Assembly (NCBI RefSeq): GCF_007753095.1
Contig: NZ_CP036348.1
Coordinates: forward strand, 4,402,001-4,466,000
DNA: 64,000 nucleotides
Direction: 5' to 3'
Source of the DNA: Rosistilla carotiformis
Lineage (GTDB): Bacteria > Planctomycetota > Planctomycetia > Pirellulales > Pirellulaceae
Positions 17,693 to 27,443 of this stretch are shown piece after piece. Each line of letters starts with the position of its first letter. Positions within the stretch are counted from its first letter, which is position 1. Made by a program: the position numbers and the translations under genes. The notes beneath the pieces were generated by a model that worked only from the letters and a program-made list of their open reading frames with translations, was not told the origin of the DNA and ran no database searches.

Positions 17693-18745
17693 CTAAGCAG
17701 CTTTCGTTTGCGAAGCGTTAGGCTCCTGCATTTTTGAGAGCTGCTTTTCGAGCGTTTTGATCTGACGACGCATCTCGGGCAAACGACGCCACATCGCAAA
17801 GATCTGCATCTGTTCCTTCTGCTTCGTCGCCGGGCTGCCCAAGTAGACGTTGCCTGGTTCGCAGTCGGCCATCACGCCACCTTGAGCTCCCACGATCACG
17901 CCGTCGCCCAGTTTGATGTGGTCCTTCAGTCCAACTTGCCCGGCCAGCACGACGTAGTCGCCGGTGCTGCTGCTGCCCGCGATGCCGACTTGCGAGCAGA
18001 TCAGGTTGTGGCGACCGACCTGAACGTTGTGGGCGATCTGCACTTGGTTGTCGATCTTGGTCCCGCATCCGATCCGCGTCGCGCCGTAGGTGCCGCGATC
18101 GATCGTCACCGCGGCGCCGATCTCGACATCGGCTTCGACGTGAACGTAGCCGAGCTGCCCGGTGCGGATGTGTTTTCCTTCCGACTGGCGATATCCGAAA
18201 CCAAAGGCTCCCAAAATCGAACCGCCATGAATCCAGACGCGATCTTCGAGGATTGTGTTTTCATACAGCAGCACGCCTGGCATCAGGTTCACTTCCGAAC
18301 CCAAGGTGCAGCCGGCCATCACGGTCACGCCGGAGACGAGGTTGCAACGCGGCCCGATCGTGACGTTCGCACCGATCACACATCCCGGGCCGATCGTCGC
18401 ATCGTGGGCGATCTGCGCCGAAGGGTCGACGACGGCGTGGGGGCTGATTCCGGCGGGTGCCACGACCTGCGAAGGGCGGAACTTTGCCACGATCTCCATA
18501 AACGCGGCGTGAACATCCGGCACGATCAGCTGAACCAGCGGACAGTTTTCGAGTTCTGATGCGACGACAACAGCCGACGCTGCTGTCGATTCCAAATCGG
18601 ACCGACGTTCAACATTGTCCAACAGCGTGATTTCGCTGGCCGATGCTTCGCCGATCGGGTTGGCACCGGTGATCTGCAGCGAATCGTCGCCGATCACGGT
18701 GGCGGCAAGTTCGTTTGCAAGCTGGCGGATGGCGATCGGCTTCAT
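17693..18745 (-). CDS. lpxD: UDP-3-O-acylglucosamine N-acyltransferase LpxD
   Basis: Adds the N-linked acyl chain in lipid A synthesis. After an N-terminal uridine-binding domain (MKPIAIRQLANELAATVIGD), residues about 100-290 form a left-handed hexapeptide-repeat helix (SAQIAHDATIGPGCVIGANV and on) and a C-terminal helical tail follows. The AHNVQVGRHNLICSQVGIAG stretch holds the conserved catalytic-His region. I use the ATG at 18745, which has AAGGAAG just upstream; the longer frame's leader is not protein-like. It is followed by lpxI and divergent from apgM. Confidence 0.95.
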   Translation of the reverse strand: MKPIAIRQLANELAATVIGDDSLQITGANPIGEASASEITLLDNVERRSDLESTAASAVVVASELENCPLVQLIVPDVHAAFMEIVAKFRPSQVVAPAGISPHAVVDPSAQIAHDATIGPGCVIGANVTIGPRCNLVSGVTVMAGCTLGSEVNLMPGVLLYENTILEDRVWIHGGSILGAFGFGYRQSEGKHIRTGQLGYVHVEADVEIGAAVTIDRGTYGATRIGCGTKIDNQVQIAHNVQVGRHNLICSQVGIAGSSSTGDYVVLAGQVGLKDHIKLGDGVIVGAQGGVMADCEPGNVYLGSPATKQKEQMQIFAMWRRLPEMRRQIKTLEKQLSKMQEPNASQTKAA

Positions 18746-18981
18746 GGGGGCTTCCTTGCTTTGGCGAAAATTGCGGGGTGAGACTCGCGATCGTGCGAAT
18801 CGCCCACCTGCCGGGGGCGAGCAGATATCTGCATCGTTAAATAACAACTTCGCGGTCTCGGTCGCAATATGAATGCGTTTCGCGGCGGCGAGCCCTTTGG
18901 TAAACCGGGCGATTTGCAGCGAATTCGCGACCCGTCGCTATCCTACTTGCGTTTTTTAAGGGGCGCAGCCAGACTTTGCCT

Positions 18982-20187
18982 ATGAAATATGTCATCATCA
19001 TTCCCGACGGATGTGCGGACGAAGCGCTCGAAGCTCTGGGGGGCAAAACCCCGCTGCAAGCAGCTCAAATTCCCCACATGGATGCGATCGCAGCTGCCGG
19101 CACGGTTGGCTTGAGCAACAATACGCCGGCTCATTTTCCAGCCGGTTCGGAGGTCGCCAACCTCTGCCTGCTCGGCTACGACCCGAATCAATACTTCACA
19201 GGCCGGGCGCCGCTGGAAGCTGCGGCGCAAGGGATCGAGCTGGGCCCCCACGACTGGGCGGTTCGCTGCAACCTGGTCACGATCGAAGACCAGACGATGG
19301 TCGATTTCACGGCCGATCACATCACGACCGCCGAATCGACCGAGCTGCTGAAATCGCTGCAAGAGAAATTGGGGAGCGATCAGATCCAGTTTGTCCCGGG
19401 CGTCAGCTACCGCAATCTGATGCTGTTTCGCGGTTCCGCCGAATCGCCCGCACCGTTTGGGCAGGAAACTCGGACCAGCGCCCCGCACGATCTGACCGAT
19501 CTTCCGGTCGTCGACGATTTCCCCCGCGGTCCCGGCAGCGACTTGATCAGCGAGCTGATGGCTGCGTCGCACGAGATCTTCGCCGATCATCCCGTCAACG
19601 TCGCCCGCCGCGCCGCCGGTAAACGGCCAGCGACCAATGTCTGGTTGTGGGGGCAGGGGCGTGCTCCCAGCTTGCCACCGTTCCGCGAAGCCTATGGCCC
19701 GCAAGGCGTGATGATCACGGCAGTCGATCTGCTGCGTGGGATCGCTGCGATCGTCGGTTGGCCGCGGATCGAAGTCGCCGGGGCGACCGGTTATTTGGAT
19801 ACCGATTACGCAGCCAAGGGGCAAGCGGCGATCGAAGCGCTCAAGGAATACGACCTCGTCTGCGTTCACATCGAAGCTCCCGACGAAGCGAGCCACGAGG
19901 GGCGGTACGACGCGAAGATCGAAGCGTTGCAGCAGATCGATTCGCAGATCGTCGGCCCGCTGCACGCGGCGCTGCAGGCGCAGGGGGACTATCGAATTTT
20001 GGTGATGCCCGATCACCCGACCTTCTGTTCCACCAAGAAGCACACGCACGGCATGGTTCCGTTTGCGATTGCCGGTTCCGACACAAAGGCCGACCCGGCG
20101 CAAACGTTTGACGAAGTCGCTGCCGCATCGACCGGCAAAAGCTTCGACCAGGGATGGGACTTGATGAAAGAATTTACAGCCCGGTAG
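18982..20187 (+). CDS. apgM: Cofactor-independent phosphoglycerate mutase (archaeal type)
   Basis: Interconverts 3- and 2-phosphoglycerate with a two-metal centre. The alkaline-phosphatase-fold motifs are visible: IIPDGCADEA at the start, FPAGSEVANLCLLGYDP with the Ser nucleophile, CVHIEAPDEASHEG and MPDHPTFCSTKKHTHG with metal ligands. At 401 residues it is the normal ApgM length. The ATG at 18982 directly precedes KYVIIIPDG and is preferred to an in-frame TTG six bases earlier. lysC follows after 51 bases on the same strand; the two are a likely transcription unit with no obvious pathway link. Confidence 0.94.
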   Translation: MKYVIIIPDGCADEALEALGGKTPLQAAQIPHMDAIAAAGTVGLSNNTPAHFPAGSEVANLCLLGYDPNQYFTGRAPLEAAAQGIELGPHDWAVRCNLVTIEDQTMVDFTADHITTAESTELLKSLQEKLGSDQIQFVPGVSYRNLMLFRGSAESPAPFGQETRTSAPHDLTDLPVVDDFPRGPGSDLISELMAASHEIFADHPVNVARRAAGKRPATNVWLWGQGRAPSLPPFREAYGPQGVMITAVDLLRGIAAIVGWPRIEVAGATGYLDTDYAAKGQAAIEALKEYDLVCVHIEAPDEASHEGRYDAKIEALQQIDSQIVGPLHAALQAQGDYRILVMPDHPTFCSTKKHTHGMVPFAIAGSDTKADPAQTFDEVAAASTGKSFDQGWDLMKEFTAR

Positions 20188-20238
20188 CTCTGGCCCCATC
20201 GCTCCACGTCAACCACACGCCCAAACCTCCACACAGCT

Positions 20239-22029
20239 ATGTCATTGATCGTTCAGAAATTTGGCGGCACCAGCGTTGCCGATGTCGAAAAGATTCGCGC
20301 TGCCGCTCGCAAAGCGATCCGCGCCCACACCCAGGGAAACCAAGTCGTCACCGTCGTCAGCGCGATGGGCAAGAACACCGACCGCCTGGTCGAACTGGCC
20401 TACGAACTGAACGATCGGCCGCCGGCTCGCGAAATGGATGTGTTGCTGTCGACCGGCGAACAGGTGACCGTGGCGTTGATGGCGATGGCGATCGAATCGC
20501 TGGGATACATGGCGGTCAGTCTGACCGGAGCTCAGATGGGCATCCGCACCGACAACACCTTCACCAAAGCGCGTATTCAATCGATCGACACTCAACGCAT
20601 CCAGGGCTATCTCGATGCGGGCAACATCGTGATCGCTGCCGGTTTCCAAGGGATCGACGATGATTTCAACATCACCACGCTCGGCCGTGGCGGCAGCGAC
20701 ACCACGGCGGTTGCACTGGCGGCGGTCCTGGGGGCCGACACGTGTGAAATCTACACCGACGTCGACGGCGTCTACACCACCGATCCGCGACTGTTGCCCG
20801 AAGCTCGACGCGTCGAAGTGGTCAGCTACGACGAAATGTTAGAGCTTGCCAGTCTTGGAGCGGGCGTGATGCACAATCGCTCGATCGAATTCGCCAAGAA
20901 GTTTGGCGTGCCGATCCATGTCCGCAGCAGCTTCTCCGACACGACGGGTTCGATGATCGTCGCCGAGTGCGAATCGGAATCGTCGCCAGTCTGCGGTGCG
21001 GCGATGACCAAAAACGAAGCCCGCGTCACGATCCTGGGCGTCCCCGACGTTCCCGGCACCAGCCTGGACATCTTCTCGCGGATCGCCGATCGCAAGATCG
21101 CTGTCGACATGATCGTTCAAAACGTGGGAACCGAAGGCCGAGCGGACGTCTCCTTCACCGTCCCCAGCAGCGAACTGGCGGTCACGTTGGAAGCCGCCCG
21201 CGACGCGATCGAAAAGATTGGTGCCCTGGGCGTTTCCTCGGACGAAAACGTCAGCAAGATCTCGGTCGTCGGCTTGGGGATGGCTCAACAAACCGGCGTC
21301 GCCCATCGGATGTTCTCCGCATTGGCCGAAGCGGGCATCAACATCTATATGATCACGACCAGCGAGATCAAGATCTCAGCACTGGTCCCACGCGAAAAAG
21401 CTCAAGACGCACTGCGCGTTGTCCACAACGCGTTTAAGCTCGAAAGCGTCGCCGAAGATGCTCGCAACTGGAGCCAGATTCAGCACGATCGCAGCCAGAC
21501 CGCCGACCTGCAAAGCGTCGTCGCGACGCTGCAGGACGATACCTTGGAAAAGCTGACGCTGACCGATATCGCGTTGGTTCCCGACCAAGCGCGGATCACG
21601 CTGTTGGGCGTTCCCGACCGTCCCGGAATCGCCGCCGACATCTTTGCCGACGTTGGCAAGTCGGGGATCTTTGTCGACATGATCGTCCAGGGCTACGACG
21701 GCGAAGATGGCACGACAAGCGTCAGTTTCACCGTCCCCAAAGCCGACTATGCCAACAGCCGCGCCGTGGCCGAAGCGTTGTGCAAGAAGTTCAATCTGCG
21801 AGGCACCGACGGGGCGGACGACATCGCCAAGCTTTCGGTCAGCGGTATCGGACTCCGCAGCCACACCAGCGTCGGTACGATCATGTTCCGCACCCTTGCC
21901 CAAGCGGGCGTAAACATCCAGATGATCAACACGTCGGAGCTGCAGGTGAACGTCGTCATCCAAAGCGACAAAGCTGCCGAGACCGAGCGTCTGCTGCGCG
22001 AGACGTTTGCCGAATCGCTGCGATCTTAA
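20239..22029 (+). CDS. lysC: Aspartate kinase with four ACT domains
   Basis: Phosphorylates aspartate at the entry to Lys/Thr/Met synthesis. The kinase domain (about 1-245) shows KFGGTSVAD, VVSAMGKNTD and TLGRGGSDTTA. Two pairs of ACT domains follow, at about 260-400 and 445-596; the second pair repeats the VTILGVPDVPG/ITLLGVPDRPG strand and the GIGL/NI-MI-TSE helix. Usual enzymes have one pair and about 410 residues, so this is the extended form also known in cyanobacteria and other planctomycetes, suggesting more complex Lys/Thr feedback. Confidence 0.95.
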   Translation: MSLIVQKFGGTSVADVEKIRAAARKAIRAHTQGNQVVTVVSAMGKNTDRLVELAYELNDRPPAREMDVLLSTGEQVTVALMAMAIESLGYMAVSLTGAQMGIRTDNTFTKARIQSIDTQRIQGYLDAGNIVIAAGFQGIDDDFNITTLGRGGSDTTAVALAAVLGADTCEIYTDVDGVYTTDPRLLPEARRVEVVSYDEMLELASLGAGVMHNRSIEFAKKFGVPIHVRSSFSDTTGSMIVAECESESSPVCGAAMTKNEARVTILGVPDVPGTSLDIFSRIADRKIAVDMIVQNVGTEGRADVSFTVPSSELAVTLEAARDAIEKIGALGVSSDENVSKISVVGLGMAQQTGVAHRMFSALAEAGINIYMITTSEIKISALVPREKAQDALRVVHNAFKLESVAEDARNWSQIQHDRSQTADLQSVVATLQDDTLEKLTLTDIALVPDQARITLLGVPDRPGIAADIFADVGKSGIFVDMIVQGYDGEDGTTSVSFTVPKADYANSRAVAEALCKKFNLRGTDGADDIAKLSVSGIGLRSHTSVGTIMFRTLAQAGVNIQMINTSELQVNVVIQSDKAAETERLLRETFAESLRS

Positions 22030-22062
22030 GTGGCGTGCAGCTTCCCCCGCCCGGCCAAGTTT

Positions 22063-22440
22063 AACCCGCCCAGCGCAGCTGGGAGGGTCGGAAAAAGAGC
22101 GTTTAGCGAATTTTCCGGGGAGGGCATTCACCAGGATCCAGCGACGCAGCTTTACCTCCGACGCCCCTCCCCGAACAACGCTTCGCTCGTTCGACCCTCC
22201 CCCGCAAACTGCGTTTGGGGAGGGTGAATTCATGATCACACCGGAAGCCCAAATTCACCCGCCCAGCGCAGCTGGGAGGGTCGGAAAATGAGCGTTTAGC
22301 GAGTTTTCCGGGGAGGGCATTCACCGGGATCCAGCGACGCGGCTTCACCTCCGACCGCCCCTCCCCGAACATCGCTTCGCTAGTTCGACCCTCCCCGCAA
22401 ACTGCGTTTGGGGAGGGTGAATTCCTGATCACACCGGATG
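22063..22440. repeat. Two tandem copies of a multi-hairpin element, period 193 bp
   Basis: Two near-identical units begin with CGCCCAGCGCAGCTGGGAGG at about 22068 and 22261. Each has several inverted repeats: the GGAAAA/TTTTCC arm pair with GAGCGTTTAGCGA between, a long-range GGGGAGGG with CCCCTCCCC pairing, a CGAAC-type hairpin around ACGCTTCGCT, and the closing CCCTCCCC/GGGGAGGG pair. The family recurs at 38.5-39.2 kb. There is no coding frame of note. It lies between lysC and the hydrolase gene on opposite strands (convergent). Confidence 0.9.
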
Positions 22441-22481
22441 CATAAATTCACACGCCCGGCGCTACAAAAATTCCCCTATCG

Positions 22482-24527
22482 CTACCGCAACTGCCAGCTC
22501 TCGTCAAAGAAATTGGCGTCGACCACTTTGCCGGGCCACAGCGAATCGGCGGGTGTTCTTACGTCGATGACCGCCCAATCGGGCAGTTTGGGAACCTGCC
22601 GTGCGTTGTTCAAATAGGCGAACGTGCGATAGGTGAATCCGCTGTTGATCACGACGTATCGGGTCGGATTCTTCGGGTTCGGATAGATCATGACCGGAGC
22701 GTGATGCGCCGCGTCGAACGATTGCTCGCCGACAGTGACCACCTTGTCGTTCCAGCCGATCGGCAATTGATCGGCGATCGATCCCAGCACTGAATTACTG
22801 GACGGATCGCCAAACAGGATCAAGTGACAATTGGCGATCTCTTCGTCGGTCAGGTCGACATCGCGGCGGACGATCGCGTCGCCGCGGAATTGCCGCCGCC
22901 ACTCGGTGACCATTCTCTCGAATTCGGCTCGCGTCCAAGCTTCGATCGCCGGATGGGCTGCCGGCGAGGTCGGTTCGACCAGGATAAAGCGGTCCATAAA
23001 CGCATCGTCGATCGGCCCCTGCAACGCGTGGCGTTTCTGCAGGCCCGCCGAAGGGCGACGGCCTAACTTCCAAGTCGCTCCGTCGCGGTAGACTTCGCAA
23101 ACCCAAGATCGATCCGATTCGGGCTGCGGCCCGGCGATCATCTGCGTTTGCGGAAAGCCTTCCCCTGCGCTGTCCGTTCCCGTGACGGTCAGTTCCAAGT
23201 TCACCGGATGCCGGGGATCGAAGGGGCTCGTGCCAGCGGGCAGTTCGATCCGCAAACCGTTGACTCCGGCAACACTCAAACGCACTGTGTTCCCCTCTCC
23301 TTGCAAGCCACCGCGAACCGTCGCTTTTTCCCAATGCGATTCGAGCTCCGTGACGGTCAGCCAGAACGACTTGTTGTATCGCAGCGTGTAGGTTGCAAAG
23401 TCGATCGTTTCGGGCAATCGATCGCGGCCGCCACGGGCAAGGCTGGCAAGCTTCCGTTCGATCAACTGCAGCGAATCGGGATGGATCGTGTGCTTCGTCT
23501 CGGGTCCGATCAGATGCGTCAAACGCAATCCTTCCCGCTGCATCGCTTGTTCCATGATGTCAGCCGCCTGTTTCTGCTTGTCCAATTCGCCGCTGTAGGC
23601 GACCGTCGGCAGATTAAATAGGTTGGCGGCATAGCCGGTGCAGTCGTACATCTGCCACAGCTTTTTCTCGTACCAGGTTGGATCGAGCGTTTCGCTTTGG
23701 AAGGTTCGCAGGAACTCCGGAGTCTCGGAGAATCCGGCACCAGGGTTCGCGGCGAAGAAGAGGCTGGGGTAATGAACGGCCAGCTGCCAACAACCGGCTC
23801 CTCCCATCGAGAACCCCCGTACACTGACCCGGTCGTTGTCGACGCGGTACTGCGTGCGGGCGTGCTGCAAAGCTTCGAGGACGTCGATCTCACCGGCGAA
23901 TTTGAAGGCGTTGCAGTACCGGCCATAAGGATGCAGGACCAGCGTGTCGGCTGGCGAAATCCGGCCCACCTGATTCATCCGTTCGTGGATAAAGACCGCT
24001 TCGGAACTGCGTTCGCCGCGGCCGTGCAGCCACAGGTCCAAGCGATGCTTCGTCGCGCCGGAGGAGGAATAACTCTCGGGAACGACCATCCCGTACGGCT
24101 GAACCGTGTCGTCGATCCGAGAGCGAAAGCCGCGAACGACCAGGCCGGTCTGCGTGGTCCATGGAGCCTTGCCCGCCGCCAACGCTTCGGCGCGATCGAG
24201 CCCTTCGGCCAGCACCTGTCGCGCCTTGTTGACGTCTCGTTCGGCGAACAGTTCGCGGTGCGCGACCGCATCGCGGATCGCGCGGGCGAAGATTTCGACG
24301 TCGGGCAGCAACGCTTGCCCCAACGGTTCTTTGGCATCGCGAATCTGCTGGATCTTCGCGTTCAATTTCTCCAATCCCGCGAGCAGTTCGTCTCGATCGG
24401 CCGGCTTCATTTCGATTCCCACCGGCGGCACGGGGCGGACCGTGGTGGCATGGTTATCCGCAGGACCGTCGGCTAGAACCAGATTGGACAAGAGGACCAG
24501 AGAGAAACTGAAAAACAAGCTTCGCAT
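22482..24527 (-). CDS. Exported alpha/beta hydrolase (prolyl-oligopeptidase-like)
   Basis: The 681-residue protein begins with a signal peptide (MRSLFFSFSLVLLSNLVLA). An alpha-helical linker follows, then an alpha/beta hydrolase domain with LDLWLHGRGER as the oxyanion strand and VRGFSMGGAGCWQ as the nucleophile elbow (GFSMGG). The C-terminal part (about 400-681) is a beta-rich region. The ATG at 24527 is preferred because the long frame upstream is not protein-like. Substrate unknown; a secreted esterase or peptidase is inference. The stop is about 40 bases from the repeat pair. Confidence 0.88.
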   Translation of the reverse strand: MRSLFFSFSLVLLSNLVLADGPADNHATTVRPVPPVGIEMKPADRDELLAGLEKLNAKIQQIRDAKEPLGQALLPDVEIFARAIRDAVAHRELFAERDVNKARQVLAEGLDRAEALAAGKAPWTTQTGLVVRGFRSRIDDTVQPYGMVVPESYSSSGATKHRLDLWLHGRGERSSEAVFIHERMNQVGRISPADTLVLHPYGRYCNAFKFAGEIDVLEALQHARTQYRVDNDRVSVRGFSMGGAGCWQLAVHYPSLFFAANPGAGFSETPEFLRTFQSETLDPTWYEKKLWQMYDCTGYAANLFNLPTVAYSGELDKQKQAADIMEQAMQREGLRLTHLIGPETKHTIHPDSLQLIERKLASLARGGRDRLPETIDFATYTLRYNKSFWLTVTELESHWEKATVRGGLQGEGNTVRLSVAGVNGLRIELPAGTSPFDPRHPVNLELTVTGTDSAGEGFPQTQMIAGPQPESDRSWVCEVYRDGATWKLGRRPSAGLQKRHALQGPIDDAFMDRFILVEPTSPAAHPAIEAWTRAEFERMVTEWRRQFRGDAIVRRDVDLTDEEIANCHLILFGDPSSNSVLGSIADQLPIGWNDKVVTVGEQSFDAAHHAPVMIYPNPKNPTRYVVINSGFTYRTFAYLNNARQVPKLPDWAVIDVRTPADSLWPGKVVDANFFDESWQLR

Positions 24528-24960
24528 GGAGAGGGATTCCCGAGGGAGAAAGGGGCTATCGTGAGGGTGCCCAATCATGGTCGAAAGGTTCCCCGATTGC
24601 AAATTCGCGTCCCCCGACGGCGACGCAAATGCGGCGTTTTCCGCTCGACCGACCTCCCCCGAGCGTCTACCCCGCAAAAAACGATTTACCCATCGTTTCC
24701 CAAGACTATACCTTGATGAGAGACCAACCTTGGGCGACTATAGAGAGCTAGCGAACGCAAGCATCCTACGAACACCACGTCCCAGGCAGCTTCCCGCAGA
24801 AGCCCCCCCATGCATATGGGACTCAGGGCGTCCCTTGAAGTGGCCTCACCGCCGTCTTGGGAAATATCCCCGCCACACCCGCTGGGAGCCCAACCTTGGG
24901 GCCGCGTTCCACCGCCTCCGCTTTGAACCTCATTCCTGATTTAATCGCGAGCTTTCCCCC
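24528..24960. other. Divergent intergenic region, no gene supported
   Basis: This 433-base stretch lies between the divergent hydrolase and ExbB-like genes. It contains the inverted repeat AAACGAT/ATCGTTT (about 24680-24698, six-base spacer), a possible operator or terminator. Its open frames lack protein features. Promoters for both genes are presumably here but no clear -35/-10 pair is assigned. Confidence 0.45.
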
Positions 24961-26604
24961 GTGTCGTTTTTTAAAATCCCTTGCCCCAAATGCAACAAAT
25001 CGCTGAAGGTTTCTATCGATCTGGCGGGCAAGAGCCGGGCTTGTCCCTACTGCCGTGCGACGGTCCGAATCCCCGACGCGGAGCCTTTGGAAGATACCGA
25101 ACCCTCGGGCGGATTTCCGAATCTGAATCTTGGCGACAAACCGGCCGCTGCGAAACCGACGCCCGCCGCGGCGGCAGCCCCCGCCCTGCCGAACTTTACG
25201 GCCACGCCCGCTGTTGCGCCAGCGGCGCCGGCGGCCAAGAAGCGTCACGTTAAAGCGAAACGCCCGCAGAAGAGCTGGTTCAGCGCGGGCAACGGCGAAG
25301 CGGCCAGCAGCGACGTGAGCCTGGTGATCAGCGGATTGATCGGTGCGGTTGCGACGGTCATCTGGTTGGGGCTGATGTTTCCGCTGCGACAGTTCCAATT
25401 CGGCCAGCTGTTTTGGGATCGCGGCCCGGTCCCCTTCCCGACGACTCTGTTGATGTTCTGGGCGTTGGCGATCCTGTTCCTGAAATGGTTGAACCTGAAG
25501 AAACAGAAAGACGCGATGCTGCTGGACGTGCTGCCGGTGGAGATCTCCAACGAGATCACTGTCGGTTCGCTGGACCGGTTCATCATGAACATCAACGAAC
25601 TGCCTGGTGCATCGAGCGACACGTTTTTGGTCAACCGCGTGGTCCGCGGCATCGAACACTTCCGCGTTCGCAAAAGCGCCGCGGAAACCGTGACGATGAT
25701 GGAATCGCAATCGGCGATCGATGCCAACAACGTCGCTGGTAGTTACACGATTCTGAAGGTCTTCATTTGGTCGCTGCCGATCTTGGGCTTTATCGGTACG
25801 GTCATGGGCGTTAGCGCGGCGGTTGCCAGTTTGGCGACCAGCCTCAGCGGCGGCGGCAACATGGACGCGATGAAGGCTGCGTTGCAGGACGTCTTCGGCG
25901 GTCTGGGAACCGCGTTTGATACGACGCTGTTGGCGCTGATCATGAGTATGTTGGTCAAGCTGCCCGCGTCGGCGTTGCAGAAGAGCGAAGAGGATTTGAT
26001 CTCGAGCGTCGATGAATACTGCAACGAGAACCTGTTGCGTCGATTGAACGACGGGCGCGAGGGTGGAGCCGAACGAGGCGCCGGTGGCGCCAGCAGCGGC
26101 GGCGACGTGGCGATCTTCCGCGCTGCGGTCGAACAGGCGTTGGGAACCCAGCATGCCGAAATGGAACGCTGGCTGAAGAAGCTCGACGCGATTGGCACCA
26201 GCTTGACGTCGCAGGTCTCCAAAGGCTGGGACGAAGTCAACGGTCGGATCGAACAACAGCAGCAGCAACACGTTGCGATGCTGCAGAAACAGACACTCGA
26301 TCAGCAAGCGGTGCTGCAGGCGCAACTCGACCAGATGGCCAACGCGGCGGAGAAGATCCAAGGAACGCTGGCGAATCTCGCCGATCAAGCGGCCAGCATG
26401 AGCAACAACGTGAGTGGCACGTTTGCCCAATCGCAGACCACGATGCAGGAACATCTGGCGGGGCTCGACCGCGGGCTCTCCAGCCTCAGCGGCGTCCTGG
26501 AAAAACTGGGAGACCAACAGGTCGTGGTGCAACAAGTCGAAGCGCGACGTTCGGGTTGGTTTGGTGGTGGATCCAAGAAGGCCTCGCGAAACGGAAGGCG
26601 ATAG
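24961..26604 (+). CDS. MotA/TolQ/ExbB-like channel protein with N-terminal zinc ribbon
   Basis: The 547-residue protein starts with a zinc ribbon, C-x2-C at 8/11 and 28/31 (CPKC, CPYC). A Pro/Ala linker is followed by four predicted membrane helices (about 121-140, 161-176, 263-290, 316-340). LPILGFIGTVMGVS and GTAFDTTLLALIMSM are the conserved ExbB/MotA helices with their Thr and Pro residues. A Gln-rich coiled coil (about 395-520) forms the C-terminus. The start is GTG. It is ten bases from the partner gene. A cytosolic zinc ribbon on a stator-like channel is unusual. Confidence 0.9.
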   Translation: MSFFKIPCPKCNKSLKVSIDLAGKSRACPYCRATVRIPDAEPLEDTEPSGGFPNLNLGDKPAAAKPTPAAAAAPALPNFTATPAVAPAAPAAKKRHVKAKRPQKSWFSAGNGEAASSDVSLVISGLIGAVATVIWLGLMFPLRQFQFGQLFWDRGPVPFPTTLLMFWALAILFLKWLNLKKQKDAMLLDVLPVEISNEITVGSLDRFIMNINELPGASSDTFLVNRVVRGIEHFRVRKSAAETVTMMESQSAIDANNVAGSYTILKVFIWSLPILGFIGTVMGVSAAVASLATSLSGGGNMDAMKAALQDVFGGLGTAFDTTLLALIMSMLVKLPASALQKSEEDLISSVDEYCNENLLRRLNDGREGGAERGAGGASSGGDVAIFRAAVEQALGTQHAEMERWLKKLDAIGTSLTSQVSKGWDEVNGRIEQQQQQHVAMLQKQTLDQQAVLQAQLDQMANAAEKIQGTLANLADQAASMSNNVSGTFAQSQTTMQEHLAGLDRGLSSLSGVLEKLGDQQVVVQQVEARRSGWFGGGSKKASRNGRR

Positions 26605-26613
26605 GAATCGAAC

Positions 26614-27438
26614 ATGGCTAGACGTCCTCGAACCAACGACGACGAGATCTCACTGTTTCCATTCTTGAGTATCGTTGCCTGTGTGATCGGCGTGTTGACG
26701 ATGATGATCGCCACGCTCGCCCTTGCGCAAACCGATTCCCCCGACATCGCGCAGATCGAAGAATACGAATCGGTTCAGAAGAAGCAGAAAGAGGCGGATG
26801 AATCGATCCAACAGTTGCAACAACGGATCTCGGTCTCCAATTCGGCAGCCCTCCATCTGAAAGAAACTCAGAAGGAACGCAAGCTGACCCAGGCGGAACT
26901 CGAAGCCCTGCTTCAAGAGACCGAAGAGCTGGAAAAGCAACTCGCCGAGCAGAAGAAATTGGAAGTCGTCATCCCGAAGGTGAACCCCAAGGACCGCGAA
27001 ACGATTGGCGACATGCAAACTCAGTTGTCGTCGGTCCAGGAACAACTGGCCCAACTGGAAGCTCAACTGAAGAAACGCGAAGACGTTCCCACCGAAGGGA
27101 ACGTGACGATCCTGCCGCAAGGAAGCGGAGCGACGTTTGTGCCTCACTTCGTCGAATGCGCCGACGGATCGTTAGTGCTGCACAACCTGCCCGAACCCAA
27201 GCGGGTGCGAACCTCCGAGGCGGGTGGCGACAAGGACTTCAAGGACCTGATGAACAAGGTCCTCAATGGCAAAGACGACACGATCATCTTCCTGGTTCGC
27301 AGCGACGGCCTGAGCACCTATCGAACGCTCAAGAGCCTGTGCGATTCGAACGACGTGCGAAACGGCAAGATCCCCGTCGTCGGCAAGGGTCGGATCGACC
27401 TGAGTGTGTTTACGGAAAAACAAACCAAGGCGAAATAG
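26614..27438 (+). CDS. ExbD/TolR-like partner protein lacking the membrane Asp
   Basis: The 274-residue protein has one N-terminal membrane helix (about 12-38, SLFPFLSIVACVIGVLTMMI), a long coiled coil (about 50-160) and a C-terminal alpha/beta domain with TIIFLVRSDGLSTYRTL that resembles the periplasmic domain of ExbD. ExbD and TolR normally carry an essential Asp inside this helix (LIDVML-type); here the helix has no acidic residue. With the upstream channel gene it forms a two-gene unit. The energised process is unknown. rdgB follows after five bases. Confidence 0.88.
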   Translation: MARRPRTNDDEISLFPFLSIVACVIGVLTMMIATLALAQTDSPDIAQIEEYESVQKKQKEADESIQQLQQRISVSNSAALHLKETQKERKLTQAELEALLQETEELEKQLAEQKKLEVVIPKVNPKDRETIGDMQTQLSSVQEQLAQLEAQLKKREDVPTEGNVTILPQGSGATFVPHFVECADGSLVLHNLPEPKRVRTSEAGGDKDFKDLMNKVLNGKDDTIIFLVRSDGLSTYRTLKSLCDSNDVRNGKIPVVGKGRIDLSVFTEKQTKAK

Positions 27439-27443
27439 ACGCG

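Noticed and set aside
24577-24939. Open frame of 120 residues in the divergent gap
   Set aside because: Arg/Pro-rich with no start signal, no domain and no homologue that I recognise.
24823-26535. Minus-strand frame of 570 residues
   Set aside because: Antisense to the ExbB-like gene, which has clear membrane helices and a zinc ribbon; translation is His/Arg-rich without domains.
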